From contig CM070508.1 of assembly GCA_036346375.1 (NCBI GenBank), positions 16,734,852 to 16,798,851 on the forward strand: a stretch of 64,000 nt of DNA, read 5' to 3'. The notes below the pieces were generated by a model, which had not been told where the DNA came from, made no database searches, and saw nothing but the letters and a program-made list of their open reading frames with translations. This DNA is from Guadua angustifolia (Eukaryota; Streptophyta; Magnoliopsida; Poales; Poaceae). Below are positions 36,259 through 48,300 of this stretch, piece by piece; the stretch's first letter is position 1, and the number at the start of each line of letters is the position of its first letter. The translations under genes and the position numbers were made by a program.

Positions 36259-36936
36259 CTATGTACTCCTTTCTTGAAAACTGTCATGTAGATTGAAAAC
36301 AAAACTAGAAGTACTTGTCATGGATTGATCACATTGTTGCATATAAAATGATGGATTTGTATTTGAACAAATATAAACACGATGTACCATATAATCTCCA
36401 TTTTCATTATGTTTGCCGATAATATGAAAAGTGTTTCGTGATAACCATGGCAAATCAGCATGTACAAAAAGTTTCTCCTTTAAACTATTTGGATCACACA
36501 GAATGTCAAATTCAATGTAACTTAAAGTATTTGGAGAAGATATCAATCTAAACTCATCTTCTTCACTAGCAATGTGAATAACACATTTATTATCAACACA
36601 AGTGTTTGTTTTTGTAAGAGAAGAAACGTGTTCATTCACTAATTGTGACATGGATATAAGTGAAGCATTCTCACACAACTCTTTTTTATCACAAGAGATA
36701 GCATGCACATCATCCTGTAACAATGAAATTTCAGCCATGGGTTCCACTAAAGGTTGCTCTATGACAGCATGAGTAGTGGACAATTTCAGCATATCAAAAT
36801 TATTTTCACCACGTGTAAAATTAACACCTTTTACGTTACCTCCTAAAATTTCATTCATTGTTGTAGGTGTCGGGGTATCCATATCTCGTTTCATAGTCGA
36901 AGGGAATGTCCCATGCTCGACTTTCTCATCTTCCAT
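36259..36936 (-). CDS. unrecognised retroelement ORF, 225 aa
   Basis: Long intact frame on minus, downstream of gag in element order. Residues about 150-205 carry a Trp/His/Tyr-rich segment (LPWLSRNTFHIIGKHNENGD, then YMVHRVYICSN). I recall similar segments in unannotated proteins of grass Gypsy elements but know no function. The N-terminal half is acidic and low in motifs. There is no DxG protease motif, RT motif or zinc knuckle. It is the only sizeable undisturbed frame in the element. Confidence 0.55.
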   Translation of the reverse strand: MEDEKVEHGTFPSTMKRDMDTPTPTTMNEILGGNVKGVNFTRGENNFDMLKLSTTHAVIEQPLVEPMAEISLLQDDVHAISCDKKELCENASLISMSQLVNEHVSSLTKTNTCVDNKCVIHIASEEDEFRLISSPNTLSYIEFDILCDPNSLKEKLFVHADLPWLSRNTFHIIGKHNENGDYMVHRVYICSNTNPSFYMQQCDQSMTSTSSFVFNLHDSFQERST

Positions 36937-36978
36937 GTTCTCAAACTCTTTTGCTTGTCCTCTTTGTCTCGCAAAATG

Positions 36979-37615
36979 TTAGCCACAAGAGGAGGTGCAA
37001 GAATCTGGCGTCTCAAGTGAAGCTAGTAGTGCATTCAAACTTTCAATGCTACAAGCACTTTCCAACAATTGTGAAAGAGATCGATATGTTTGATCAATAA
37101 AAATATCCACGAATACCCTTATTAAGCCCATGAATGAACCTAAATGGATAGCTTCATCACGTTCTTCTAAACCACAACGTAACAAACAAGTTTGCAATTC
37201 ACGATAGTATTCTCTAACAAGATTACTCCTTGTTTTAAGCATTGAAGTTTAGCAAGCAAACACTCAAAGATAATATTCAGAACAAATTCAAATCTCATAA
37301 TTTTTTCATGTCATTCCAATTCTCAGGTTTTCTCCCTTTTCTACAAACATGCTTCCACAATGTTAATGCATACCCAGAAAGCACATTAGCGGCAAAACTA
37401 ATCTTTTCATTTTCAGACAAATTAGACATGCTAAATTGTTTGTCTACCGCTATTTCCCAATCAATATATGCTTTAAGGTCAAAGTTTCCAGCATATGGAG
37501 GCAATGTTATTTTGAGGTTACCATGTTCAGGAGTAGGAGACGAAGCCTTCATGTTGTTTATGTCGCAAATCTTTTGGTTGAATCGAAGTGAACTCGTTTC
37601 ATGTGGACCTGTCAT
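36979..37615 (-). pseudogene. Gypsy gag (capsid-like) gene, frameshifted
   Basis: The retrotransposon gag polyprotein forms the particle that packages element RNA. The first part (37615-37295) has the family signature: LPPYAGNFDLKAYIDWE, then VDKQFSMSNLSENEKI, FAANVLSGYALTLWK and a final NWNDMKKL. The frame then shifts; a second frame continues (LLAKLQCLKQG) and a third (36979-37242) gives LVREYYRELQTCLLRCGLEE, all in the order of a normal Gypsy gag. There is no CCHC zinc knuckle downstream. At least two frame changes mean no full product is made. Confidence 0.8.
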
Positions 37616-38079
37616 GATTAGTAGATAACAAGGAAAAACAAAATCATATGTAATCCCCTATCAACTACTTGATGTGGCTAAACGAGTCGCTCACACTCAA
37701 CTTGTTCAATCAAGTTCTTACCAATTCTTACCAACTGAGCAGGAGGTGATGGCAACCGACAAGAAAATAACTTCGGAGATAAGTGTATCGGTGCCAAACA
37801 CATGTACCAGGGTAGTAGTATATGTGGAGCTATAGGTGGTGAAAATAGTACAAAGGAAAAGCTGAAACCACATTAGTCAAAGCAAGTTGAATAATCGTTC
37901 AACGATGGTACCGTGCTGGTCCTAGGCCTAACTGCATTAGAGACGCGAGCCGACACAAACGCCGCCACGAAATCCAACCTTCAACCAAAAACAAAGCCAC
38001 TACCCCAAGCTCCCTTTTCTTCCTTTCTATTCTTTTAGTGCGGCTCTTTTATGTGCACTTGCCTTTTCTTTTTTTTTCT

Positions 38080-38440
38080 CTCTCTCTCGATACGCAGTCG
38101 GCGAGCACTCGGGCAACCAGCTCACGCGTTGGACGACCACTCGGGCGACCATGCACGCTGTGGCGAGCACTCGGCGACCACACCAAGCGATGGGCGAGCA
38201 CTCGGCATCAAAGCCACGCGATGGCGAGCACTCGGCGACCAAAGCCACGCGATGGGCGAGCACTCGGCGACAGGCCAAGCGATGGGCGAGCACACGGCGA
38301 CCAAAGCCACGCGATGGGCGAGCACTCGGTGACCAGGGCACGCGATGGGCGAGCACTCAGGCATCACCGACGCTGGCGGCAAGGAAAGCACTCGGCGAAC
38401 ACCGACGCCAAGCAAGGCGAGCTTCTCAAGGTACTTTTTT
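38080..38440. repeat. about 31-bp tandem repeat in the element leader
   Basis: Eight or more copies of GCGATGGGCGAGCACTCGGC followed by GACCAAAGCCAC, with internal losses. It lies between gag and the primer-binding site, i.e. in the transcribed leader. Long ORFs in all frames (up to 146 aa) are by-products of the repeat. Confidence 0.9.
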
Positions 38441-38930
38441 TTTTGCACCTTTTTTCAACTTTCAGATGGTACAAATAGGCTAAAACTTTTACAAGGAAAC
38501 CAAGCCACTATTCTTCACAAGGTCGCTCAACAATTTTAGAAACCAATATGCTATTTTTGGGAAGATTGACCAACAATTTTGGAATTTCCTTCTAGGATGA
38601 ACACAAACCCTAGAATTGTGGTGGCGGCGGCTCTAATCAACAATGGTGGCACACTGCAATGAAAACCTAGGTGACACAAAGGATAATGACGACGATGATA
38701 ACAAAAACGAAAGTGACGATAAACGTGACTCGAACTCGAAACTCTACGGGAAAGACGCTAAAACCAGCACACGACACAACGATGCAACCGAAGACTCAAC
38801 AAGTAAGGACTAAGTAGTAAAAGCAAAAGCTCAAATTGGTTTGGACAAAGGCAATCTAATCTACTATATTTTTTTGGTTTTTCGGATTTGTAGGTAAATA
38901 AATGCAAACTAGTAATCTCTCACCGATCAA

Positions 38931-38948
38931 CTCGGGCGCTCGATACCA
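38931..38948 (-). other. primer-binding site, initiator-Met-like
   Basis: The minus strand two bases inside the 5' LTR reads TGGTATCGAGCGCC. It shares TGGTATC and GAGC with the usual initiator methionine tRNA site, with an A lost between them. Confidence 0.6.
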
Positions 38949-38950
38949 CC

Positions 38951-40089
38951 CGATGCGACTTTGGGTCCCGATCTTTCGATGAGAGGAGGGTAACTATCGA
39001 TTTGGTAGGAATCGATGTTGACGCCCGACTACAACCGCCCGGAGACGATGCGCCTTAGCAACCGATACACCAACTCCAGATGGTTATTGATCTCGCCGAG
39101 ACGCGATCAACTCGACCACGAAGGTCATTGTTCCCGCAAGCAATCGAAGAACATAGCAAGAACAAAATGAACAACCAACTAAATTGGCAAATATGTATTA
39201 AGCTCAAATATGAAAGAAACACAAACGGTGGGGTTCTGTAACGATAAAACAGGCGGTCTAGTCGACACGCGTGATTATCGGTATGTAGCAAAGGCTAGAC
39301 ATAACTAAACAAAACCCGAGTCCTAGATGAGGGTTTGGGTGGTTATTTATACTAGAGGAACAGGAGGGGGCCTTCCATAGTAAAGGAAATCTAATACAAC
39401 TCAAATCCAAAACACCAAGTCTTCTTTGACTCGAGTTTGACTCGGACTGGAAAAGCAACGTGTGGTTTTAGGCAGTTTTCGGACGCATTTGAAGGAATTT
39501 TGAGGTGAGGCCGGATCCTTTGGAAAGTAGACTCCGAGATCTTTCAAACGTGTACTCATGGGCCTCCAGACTCCTCCGAAATCAAAAGTTATGGCACTTT
39601 AAAGTCAGTGCTGTTTCTGAGTTCGAATTGGACTCGAACTCGGACTGAAAAAGTGTTCTGGATTGTTTTGCGTTTTCCCACTGATTCGAAGGGAATTTTG
39701 AGGTGATCTCAGATCCGTTTGAAAGAGGATGACCAGGGCTTTCGTTCTTGTACTCATAGACCTCCAGAAGCCTTCTGGAACAAAAGTTATGGCCGTTTGA
39801 ATTTGACCATCTCTAGGAGTCCGAAGCTGATTCCAATTTGCTTTTCCCTCCGGACGCAAACTCCCTTGTGGTTTGCAAGTCTTCCCCAAGGTTCCTAAGA
39901 ATAATCAAATCATCACAAGTATTAAATAGCATTCCATTCATATTATCACTAATGGAAAGGCTGTGGAACGCATTCACCTGAAGATTAAACTGTCGTGCGG
40001 GAACCCGAGTAACCGGTCCTTGTATAATAGCAGCGGGTTCAAATTGATGTGTAGATGTGGTTATATCCATGGAAGTGATGTCCTCATCA
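38951..40089 (-). repeat. 5' LTR of the Gypsy element
   Basis: Same length (1139 bp) as the left LTR. On minus it is the promoter-bearing copy. Its first plus-strand base is C where the other LTR has T, so the terminal dinucleotide of this copy has mutated. Confidence 0.92.
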
Positions 40090-41660
40090 TACTAAGAGTT
40101 TAAGAATAATTTAATGATAGCTATAGGTGCCTCCCAAAAATAATAAAAACTCTCAAATTAGTCTAACAATATATAGGTTTCATGGAGACATGGAGTCATG
40201 GTCATATTATTATGATATTATTTATATATAGTTCTATGTTCTGTAACATTTTGCTATGTGTACTGTTGAAATTGAATGTAAGTTTTTGTATCTTTATTAG
40301 ACTACTTGATAAAATGACTTAAATTGTGATAGTTCTGTTGCATTCGAACTCATACAATTGATTAGTCATAGCTATATATGTGCTTTATGTGGTATCTATT
40401 TTCACGTGATATCCGATAAAAAAATATCCGATACAGTGTCGATTTTGTTCCGTATTGCTTCAAATCCGTAACCGATATTATCCACGCCATACTCGTATCT
40501 AGCATTATCCATATCTAATTCTAAGTTTGATAAAAAATATAATTTAAGATAAAAAAAATGATATCCAATCGAATCCGACCAATTGCACTACTTCCTGCGG
40601 GCCGATACCGCATCGGTTGGCGAACAAGGATGTGTCGCTGGGCGTGTGGCTGCTCGGGCTTGAGGTCGAGCACGTCGACGACCGGAGCATATGAGTTGCA
40701 CTTCATGCTCCAGGTACACACATGCAGACCGGACAGGGAGGATCCAATTAAGGGCCATGGGTGTACACTTGCACACCCAAAAATTTTTGCAAAAAATTAA
40801 TTATATAATATGTATATTAGCTATATATATTAATATGAGGATCAAATCAACATATATATATTCACTTACCAACTAATTTTATTCCATTTCCATTCTCTCA
40901 TAACTCTCCTCCTCAACTGGCCAGCCTAACCCATCAGCAAAAAGGCCACTCATTTCATTTCTCAACCGAGCAGAGTACATTGCACATCACAATCAACCTT
41001 AGCTAAAAATTTTCATTTTTTTTGTCTCTCATGCTCTCTGTCTGTCTGTGTATGTCTCTCTCTCTCACTTGGCCTCAGAGCGTCAACGAGCGACGTAGTT
41101 CGGCAAGCAAACGACGGCGAAAGGATGGGACTGAGGCGACAATTGTGCTGTCAACCAAGCAACAATAACAACACTGTAGGCTGCATCGCTGCAGCAGCCA
41201 GTCAGAGCTTCCTATATGTTTTCACATATTGTCTTGTTGAATGTTGAGAACTTGAAATGTTGATAAAAGGTGAATCAGTAGGATTAATTAGTTGATTGTG
41301 TGGATGTAGAGCTTAAGAAAATGAAAAGATGTTCTATAGATTGGAAAGCTTTGTAGGATTGATCCGAAAAGACACAGAAAATAACTACTATCTCCACATT
41401 AAAACCAATATCTATAAAAAGCAAATTTGTTTTTGGAATCAACTAAATATAACAGATGATCAATATTTTTTTTCTACAAGTTAGTAATGAAGCCATAATA
41501 TCTCACTTCTAAGTTATGGAGTCTCGCGAGTTAATTTTTATTTTTTTTCTTAAATATTTTTAAATTTTATAATTTATTGTGACATATTTACTCTAATATG
41601 AACAATTTGTATTTTAGTTTTTGTTATTGTGAACCTTAAGCTTTTATATTAAATAATATT
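40090..41660. other. intergenic; resumed MITE, then AT-rich DNA
   Basis: 40090-40190 continues the interrupted MITE. 40395-40515 has ATATCCGATA-type phrases of a worn hAT-like element. 40590-40710 is a short GC-rich open stretch with a possible splice donor (CAG|GTACAC) at about 40711; it could be a relic exon of the Cys-rich ORF downstream, unproven. 41030-41070 is a TCTG/TCTC simple repeat. The remainder is AT-rich and featureless. Confidence 0.4.
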
Positions 41661-41963
41661 TTGTTAATTCTGTGCAGCCATCTTAAAATTTCTGGTTCCG
41701 CCACTCAGACCGGAGCACAAGTTTCTGCGCCGCTGCGCAGGAGCTATCTGTACCGCGCGGTCTGGCCAGATGACGAAAGATTGCTGCTTTTTCTCCCTTT
41801 CCGTGTAGACTGCGAGTGGAAGAAGCAGGGCGGGAACGTGTGCGCGGCGTCCTTCGACTGGTTGTGCAGCGGTACCTGCAACTGCAAGTCGGTCGACAGG
41901 ATGAGGGCGATCCACAGCGGTTGCGCCGAGGGCGACGGAGCCGTCTGGAGCTTCGCCGCATGA
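41661..41963 (+). CDS. Cys-rich hypothetical protein, possible terminal exon
   Basis: The last 55 residues look like a genuine folded protein: DCEWKKQGGNVCAASFDWLC is followed by SGTCNCKSVDRM and a final HSGCAEGDGAVWSFAA, giving six Cys and three Trp residues in a short span. Codon use (GC at third positions) differs sharply from the AT-rich flanks. An acceptor-like TCTGTGCAG precedes the sequence at about 41678, so it may be a last exon whose partner exons are lost or lie upstream near 40600. I do not recognise the family. It could be a gene fragment carried by a transposon. Confidence 0.5.
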   Translation: MLILCSHLKISGSATQTGAQVSAPLRRSYLYRAVWPDDERLLLFLPFRVDCEWKKQGGNVCAASFDWLCSGTCNCKSVDRMRAIHSGCAEGDGAVWSFAA

Positions 41964-41989
41964 TCGATCGATCAAATTAACCAAGCATG

Positions 41990-43269
41990 CATGCCAGCTC
42001 TACAGGGATTCCATTTCGAGAAATTATAATTTAACCTTTAGAATCGTGGCGTTTCGAGAGCTTGTAAACTAACCTTCGGAATTATAGGAGAAACTATTTT
42101 TAGAAGAATTGGGACAGGTCGGCTGCGTGTAGAGGTAGAAGATCGGGCCGGTGAGAATCAACGAGAATCAGTTAGCATCTGGATTCTGATTCTATATAAA
42201 GGACAGCTTCTGATCGTGGAAGAAGCTATCCAGAATCTTCCCGTTCGGTAAATAATCCGATTTTCTTTTAATTAGAAGCTGAGCAAAAGTTGTCTCGGAG
42301 GGGGCTATAGTGGTAAAAATGAGTCGGATATAGGTGGATATTGCTTTTTTTTATTCTAATCCACTTTTTTATGTTGGATTTAGAATCAGATACAGATACG
42401 AATATAGATCCTCTATAATACAGGCACAATATGGAGTTATAATACACGATTATAGAGTTATACATGTGAAGTATATATCCATTGAAATTTTTTTAGTTCC
42501 ACCGTTGCTCAATATGGCCTGCCTTGCCCCCATCGTTGAATAAAATTAGATGGTTTTGCACGCTACGCCGCATCGAGCGAGATATGCTAGATTTCTGAAA
42601 CTCTGGGGTCTTCATGTAAAATTACGCATGATCACTTCATAAACTTCTAGGTCCACGAGGGTTTGTGTGATTCATGTAAAATCGCGCATGATCACTTCAT
42701 AAACTTCTAGGTCCACGAGGGTCTGTGTGATTGCTAGAGAGTGCAAGACCTCTTCGTAAATTTTCAAAACCCCGTGGCCCCTGTGTAGGACCTTGTCACA
42801 AGTTCTCAGAACCTGAGGGCCTCCTGTGTAGGATCTTGTCTTAATTTTAGAATTTACGGAGGGTTTTTCAAAAAAAACAGAAGCACATGCGGCGTTGGCC
42901 GATTCGAGGACTTAATATACGGGCGTGCTCTGAGAGCAGCATTCCGAGCGAGCTTAGATAAGGGAGAGACTAGTGCCCAGAAGGCCAGAAGCACGTACAC
43001 CATCAAATTATTAGTTCGTTACTGTTTACTACTGCTGATAGCGGCGCGTTACCAGTGTGAAAAGAACCGGTGCAAGCGTTATCTAGCTATGTGCCGCAGC
43101 GTCATTTTCATCCTTGTTTGCATTCGTGATTTAAGCTGCTATGGTAGAATCTTTTGCTGAGTTCTGTTCCGGTCAACATCCTTTGGCAATTACACATATA
43201 TGATTGGCGAATCGAAGTTGCTACCGTCTCCGACTCTACATCATACCTCTATTAATTCTTGTAGAGTTC
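41990..43269. other. intergenic, tandem duplication, no gene seen
   Basis: 42290-42480 carries GGATATAGGTGGATAT / GATACAGATACGAATATAG phrases of a worn element. 42611-42730 holds a 60-bp tandem duplication listed separately. 42890-43200 has no recognisable content. Confidence 0.4.
42611..42730 (+). repeat. exact-length 60-bp tandem duplication
   Basis: Two units of 60 bp (start TTCATGTAAAAT, end GGGT(T/C)TGTGTGA) differ at about three positions. Two or three diverged relatives follow (CCCCGTGGCCCCTGTGTAGG, CTTGTCACAAGTTCTCAG), so the patch is a small degenerate satellite. Confidence 0.9.
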
Positions 43270-44110
43270 ACGCCTCCTCCTCCTGCGTTTGGGCTCGGCT
43301 CAAAAAAATATTTCGTGTTTAGGTCCCCTCAAAAATCCATAATTACGTATAGGTTCTTTTTACGATTTTTTACGAAGAGGACCTTTTAGTTCAGAAAAAT
43401 CACGGATCTTTCGTGAGAAGACACTAAGTAGATACTGGAAAAAAAATGTAGTGACGTTTGGATCATTCTGGCTATTTTCCACGAAAAGGACCATTCGATT
43501 TAGCGCAATCGCAGATGCACTTGTGTCCTTTCAACCGTTTCTCGTGTTTCCTCCACGATTTAAAAAAAAACCCACGAAGAAAACAAAATTGTTTCCGTGA
43601 AAAAAAAACGTACGGCTGGCCAACTTGGCTCGTTTTTTTTCTTTTTACGTGTAGGTTTTTCCCGCTGTTTTTTTACGAAGAGGACCTTCTGGTTTAGAAA
43701 AATCGCGAATCTTTCGTGAAAGTCCCCTAAATAAATACCGGAAAAAACATAGTGGTGTTTGTATCATTAATTTCAGCTATTTTTCACGAAAAGGACTTTC
43801 GATTTAGCACAATCGCGGATGCGTTTGTATTCTTTCAACCATTTTGCACGCTTCCTTGATGATTTAAAAAAAACACTGGCGAAAAAAAAACAAAATTGTT
43901 TTTGCGAAAAAGACAACACACGCGGCGTAATCATTCCAGCTATTTTTCACAAAAAGGACCTTTCAATTTAGCGCAATCGCGGATGTGTTTGTATTCTTTC
44001 AGCCGTTTCGCGCGTTTTCTCGATGATTTAAAAAAACACCAGTAGAAAAAAAGAAATTATTTTTCGCGAAAAAGACAACACACACGACGTGTCAGCCGTG
44101 AAAACTATCC
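43270..44110 (-). repeat. 230-bp tandem repeat, copy set 2 (inverted relative to 8060-8700)
   Basis: Three or four units on minus, recognised by CACGATTTAAAAAA / GATGATTTAAAAAA (43551, 43857, 44019), AAAAGGACC(A/T)TTCGATTTAGC and GCGCAATCGC(A/G)GATG. Ends include GGCTGGCCAACTTGGCTCG (43611) and GCTCGGCTCAAAAAAATATT (43300), both matched in the set at 8060-8700. Confidence 0.8.
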
Positions 44111-44269
44111 TAGTTGTTTTCTATGGAATGTATGTGAGATGCATGCTGGAGCAGGTGGAACACCCATCCATTTGATGCCATCTCTCTATTTACTCTAGCG
44201 ACTCTTCTAACTCCAATCTCGTGTAGGAGTTTTCTTAAACCACTACTACAGCGAGATTTATATCAGACG

Positions 44270-44625
44270 CACGATCACAGACGGTTTTGAAAAACCGTCT
44301 GTAATATGGAACATCACAGACGGTTATGTACTCAAACCGTCATGCATATATCATGACGGTTTTATATTACGGTACCGCCTCGTGATATAAGAAATATCAC
44401 GACGGTTTCTAAATATAACCGCTCTGTGATGGCTACAAGATTTCATTACAAACGGTTTGGTAAAACCGTCAGGATTTCACTGACGGTTATATAAAACAAC
44501 CGTCTGTAATATCTACAAGAATCATTACGAGCGGTTATATTTAGAAACCGTCATGATATTTTTGTATCACGACGCCTATAATATAAAACCGTCTCGTGAT
44601 AATACCGCCTCCGTAAAAAAACAGA
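44270..44625. repeat. left subterminal motif array of CACTA B
   Basis: About a dozen units of (T)CACAGACGG TT(A/T)T or the inverse AACCGTC(T)GTGAT, often paired head to head as 20-40 bp hairpins. Expected binding sites for element-encoded proteins. Confidence 0.9.
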
Positions 44626-45318
44626 GCATCGATCCATCCACTTCGCTTATAGGGTTTCGTTTCTATGCTAAGTGGCGGTTTGTGGAAGTGAGGCGATTTT
44701 TGAAAGAAAGCCATTGATTTCGAAGGGTGATATTAGATTCATTTGATTTTGGTGATCTAAGGTTAGTAATGAGTTCTCTAATTGCATGCGCATCGAATTC
44801 AATATCTAGGTTTGTTAGGACAGAATTAATTTAAAGATTGTTTGATTAGATCTAGTTTAATTGTAGCTGGATCCATATGTTGTTTGTGATATTTGGTTAG
44901 TAATGTGTTTTAATTGCATTATATTCAACATCTATCTTGATAAGGAAGGAATTTGATGATTTTTTTAGATCTAGCTTGTAGAACCATGTGTTGGTTGTTT
45001 GATGTATAAGGTTAGCTAGTAATGGTTCTATTTGCATAATATAATATTCGATCATGATGTAGCTAGCTAGCTTGTTAAGGATAGAATTTAAAGATTGTTT
45101 AGATCTAGCTTATAGATCAATTCAAGTCTTTTGGTGATCTAAGGTTAGTAATGGGTTCTAATTTCATTATTATATTGAAGATTAATTTGAATTGTGTTAA
45201 TTATTTCTTTGTGATGTAATTAAGGTATGTAATTGCATAATTAGTTTAAGAATGTGTGCATACGCACTACACCTGGTGCACTTAATATTTAACACTAAGT
45301 GTTACATGTGTAGCGTAA

Positions 45319-48300
45319 ATGGATCGAAGCTGGATGTACGCTGAGAACCGTACGAGTGCTGAGTACCTTAATGGCGTCTCCACTTTCAGAGCTGCAGAGG
45401 AGGATATGTTTAATAAGGGGGTGCAACTCATGTCATGTCCGTGCATTGATTGCGAAAATCTGAAGATGTTTCGAAACTCAGCGCAGATCAAAGCACACTT
45501 GATTCGAATGGGTTTCAAAAGGGGCTATACATGTTGGACCAGTCATGGCGAAGAGCATAATATACAGGAAGCAGCAAGTAGTGTTAATATCGTCGACGAT
45601 GTCAATGATATGTCGGATGATCATATCGATTGTGCTTCCGATGAGGACAGGTTGCACGATGACAATTTGGATCAGATGCTACGCGATGCAGAAGGAAACC
45701 TTGATGACAGAGAATATGGACAGTTCCAGGGCTTAATGGAGGACACGGAGAAACCTTTGTTCGCAGGGTGCAAGTTGAAATACACAAGGTTATCATCCGT
45801 GCTTCAACTACTCAAATTGAAGGCAAGCAACGGTTAGTTCGACAAGAGTTTCACAAATAATATTACGCCTATTGGCGGACATGCTTCCAGTGGGAAACGA
45901 GTTGCCGACAAGCACCTACAAAGCCAAGGTGTTCTTTGTCCCTTGGGAATGGAAGTAGAAAGAATACATGCATATCCAAACGATCAGATCATGTACCGCA
46001 AAGAGTACACAAACTTGCATATATGTCCGTGTGCAACGATCCCGACAAGCGTAAGAGTCATTCAGATGATGATGGCGAGAGCATTGAGGTGAAAAAGGTC
46101 CTCCGCTAAGGTGGCATGGTATCTCGCCTGTAATTCCCGCTTGAAGCGTTTGTTTGCGAACCCAAAAGAGGCAAAACTGCTATGCTGGCACTTTGAGGAG
46201 CGTAAGAATGATGGAATGCTAAGGCACCTGCCGATTCCATCCAAAGGAGAAACATCGACAGAGCTTTCAAGAATTGGTGCGGATCCGAGAAATATAAGGT
46301 TTGAATTGAGTACAGATGGAATGAATCCTTTCGGTAACATGAGCAGCGGTAGGCATAGCACTTGGCCCAGTAAATCAGATCTACAACCTTCCTCCTTGGT
46401 TGTGTATGAAGCGGAAGTACATTATGTTGTCTCGTGCTTATCCAAGGACCGAAACAACTCGGGAACGATATTGATGTGTACCTAGCTCCATTGGTGGAAG
46501 ATCTAAAACACTGTGGGTTACTGGGTACACGATGGGATGCATACAAACGAGAGAACTTTACTTTGCATCGCTTGTTGTTCTCGCACTATAAATGATTACC
46601 CCGCCCTTGCTAACTGCTCGTGCCGAGTACAAAAGGAACCAAAGCTCGCACTCACCGCTAGATGATACCGAGAGTTTATGGCTGAATCACTCCCGCAAAA
46701 CCGTGTACATGCGTCACCGAGGTTCCTTCGGAGGAATCACCCATATCGCAAGATGAAGCAACTTTTCGACGGAAGGAACGAAATGGTTCAGCTCCAAGGC
46801 GTTTGAGGGAGGGATGTTCATGACAATGTTAAGGATTTGGATGTTGCGATGGAAAGGGACATAAATCAAGTACCCGTGAAAAGAGCATGTGGAAGAAGAG
46901 ATCAATATTCGAGACCTACCTTCTTTGGGAGCACCTAGAAGTTCGCCATCGCATCGATGTCATGCACGAGAGAAGAATGTCCGTGATGCGTGATTGGTCT
47001 CTTACTCAACATTAAGGGTAAAACAAAGGATGGTATCAACGCACGGCTTGACTTGGTCGATATGGGCATAAGACCCGAGTTAGCACCGAAAGAGACCGAT
47101 AAAGGCCGACGCATTTGGAACTCGCTTGTTATACTCTGTCAAAGGCCGAAGAACTGAATCGTGCGCTGCTTGCATGGTGTGAAAGTTCCGTCCGGTTACT
47201 CCTCCAACATGAAGAGACTTGTTTCGTTGCAAGATTTGAAATTAACCGCATGAAGTCTCATGATTGTCATGTGCCGATGACACAGATGCTCCTCGTCGCA
47301 ATTAGAAGTATTTTGCGGTCAAGGTCCGAGAGACAATCACTAGGCTGTGTTATTTCTTTAACACAATCGCCGAAGGTCATCGATCCCGGAGGACTAGATG
47401 CTCGCAAGTCGAGGTAGTGATGACTCTATGTAATCTTGAGATGTATTTCCTCCATCATTTTTCAATATCATGGTCCATCTCATTGTTCACCTTGTGACAG
47501 AGATAAAGATATGCGGCCGTTGTTCTCACGTAGCATGTACCCGCTCGAGAGGTACATGGGAATTCTCAAGTCTTACGACGAATCGATCTCGTCCGGAGGG
47601 TAGCATTATCGAAGGTTATGCAATGAAGAGGCCGCCGAGTTCAAGGTCGATTACATGGCCCAGTCGAACCAATAGGTGTGCCTCGATCTCGCCATGAGGG
47701 AGGCACCGTGGTATCGGACCATCGGAAGGAAAGCAATCACGCCTGATTCAGCTTCGATCTCGAGCCCATTTCACGGTTTTGCAACACATGGTCAGTAGTG
47801 TCCACCTATATCGTCGAAAGCACAAGCAATGGCTAACGAAGAGAATCCAAAGACGGCAGAGTCTTGGATCACGAGACAAAGATAACGCTCGGTTCAACAA
47901 ATGGTTGAAGGAGCGACCTATCACTGGAGCTCGCCGATGACACGCCGACATGGTTGGCAAAAGGACCAACTTTTACAGCTTGTCACATGGAAAGGATATG
48001 ACTTAAATGGGTACACATTTTACACGAGAGATCAGGATATGAAGAGCACAAACCGTACAGCGGTGTCCGTGATAGATGCATTCAATAATACCACTGGTTG
48101 ACGAGGAGCTCCTACTATGGGTTCATAGAGGAGATATGGGAGCTCGACTATGTACTTTTCAAGATTCCCTATTTCGTGTCTGTTGGGTCCACCTCTAGCA
48201 CGTGAAGGTTGACAGAATGGCATCACTCATGTGGACCTCGAACGTGTCGGATACCAAGATGAACCATTCAGATTCGCTAACCAAGTTGTTCAAGTCTTCT

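Larger units (their letters stand above)
34442..40089 (-). mobile_element. Gypsy-type LTR retrotransposon, full length, pol-less, TSD TACTA
   Basis: Two LTRs of 1139 bp each (34442-35580 and 38951-40089) differ at only about 25-30 positions by eye; flanks are TACTA at 34437-34441 and 40090-40094. Coding is on minus: a primer-binding site lies two bases inside the right LTR and a polypurine tract abuts the left LTR. The 3.37-kb interior holds a tandem-repeat leader, a frameshifted gag and an unrecognised ORF, but no protease, reverse transcriptase, RNase H or integrase. It is therefore non-autonomous and depends on a relative for mobility. LTR similarity suggests insertion on the order of a million years ago (inference). 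Confidence 0.93.

Noticed and set aside
38027..38539. 146-aa, 110-aa and other frames
   Set aside because: Products of the 31-bp tandem repeat in the retroelement leader.
34750..39458. Near-identical ORF pairs (66 aa and 94 aa) at two places
   Set aside because: They are the same noncoding LTR sequence present twice.
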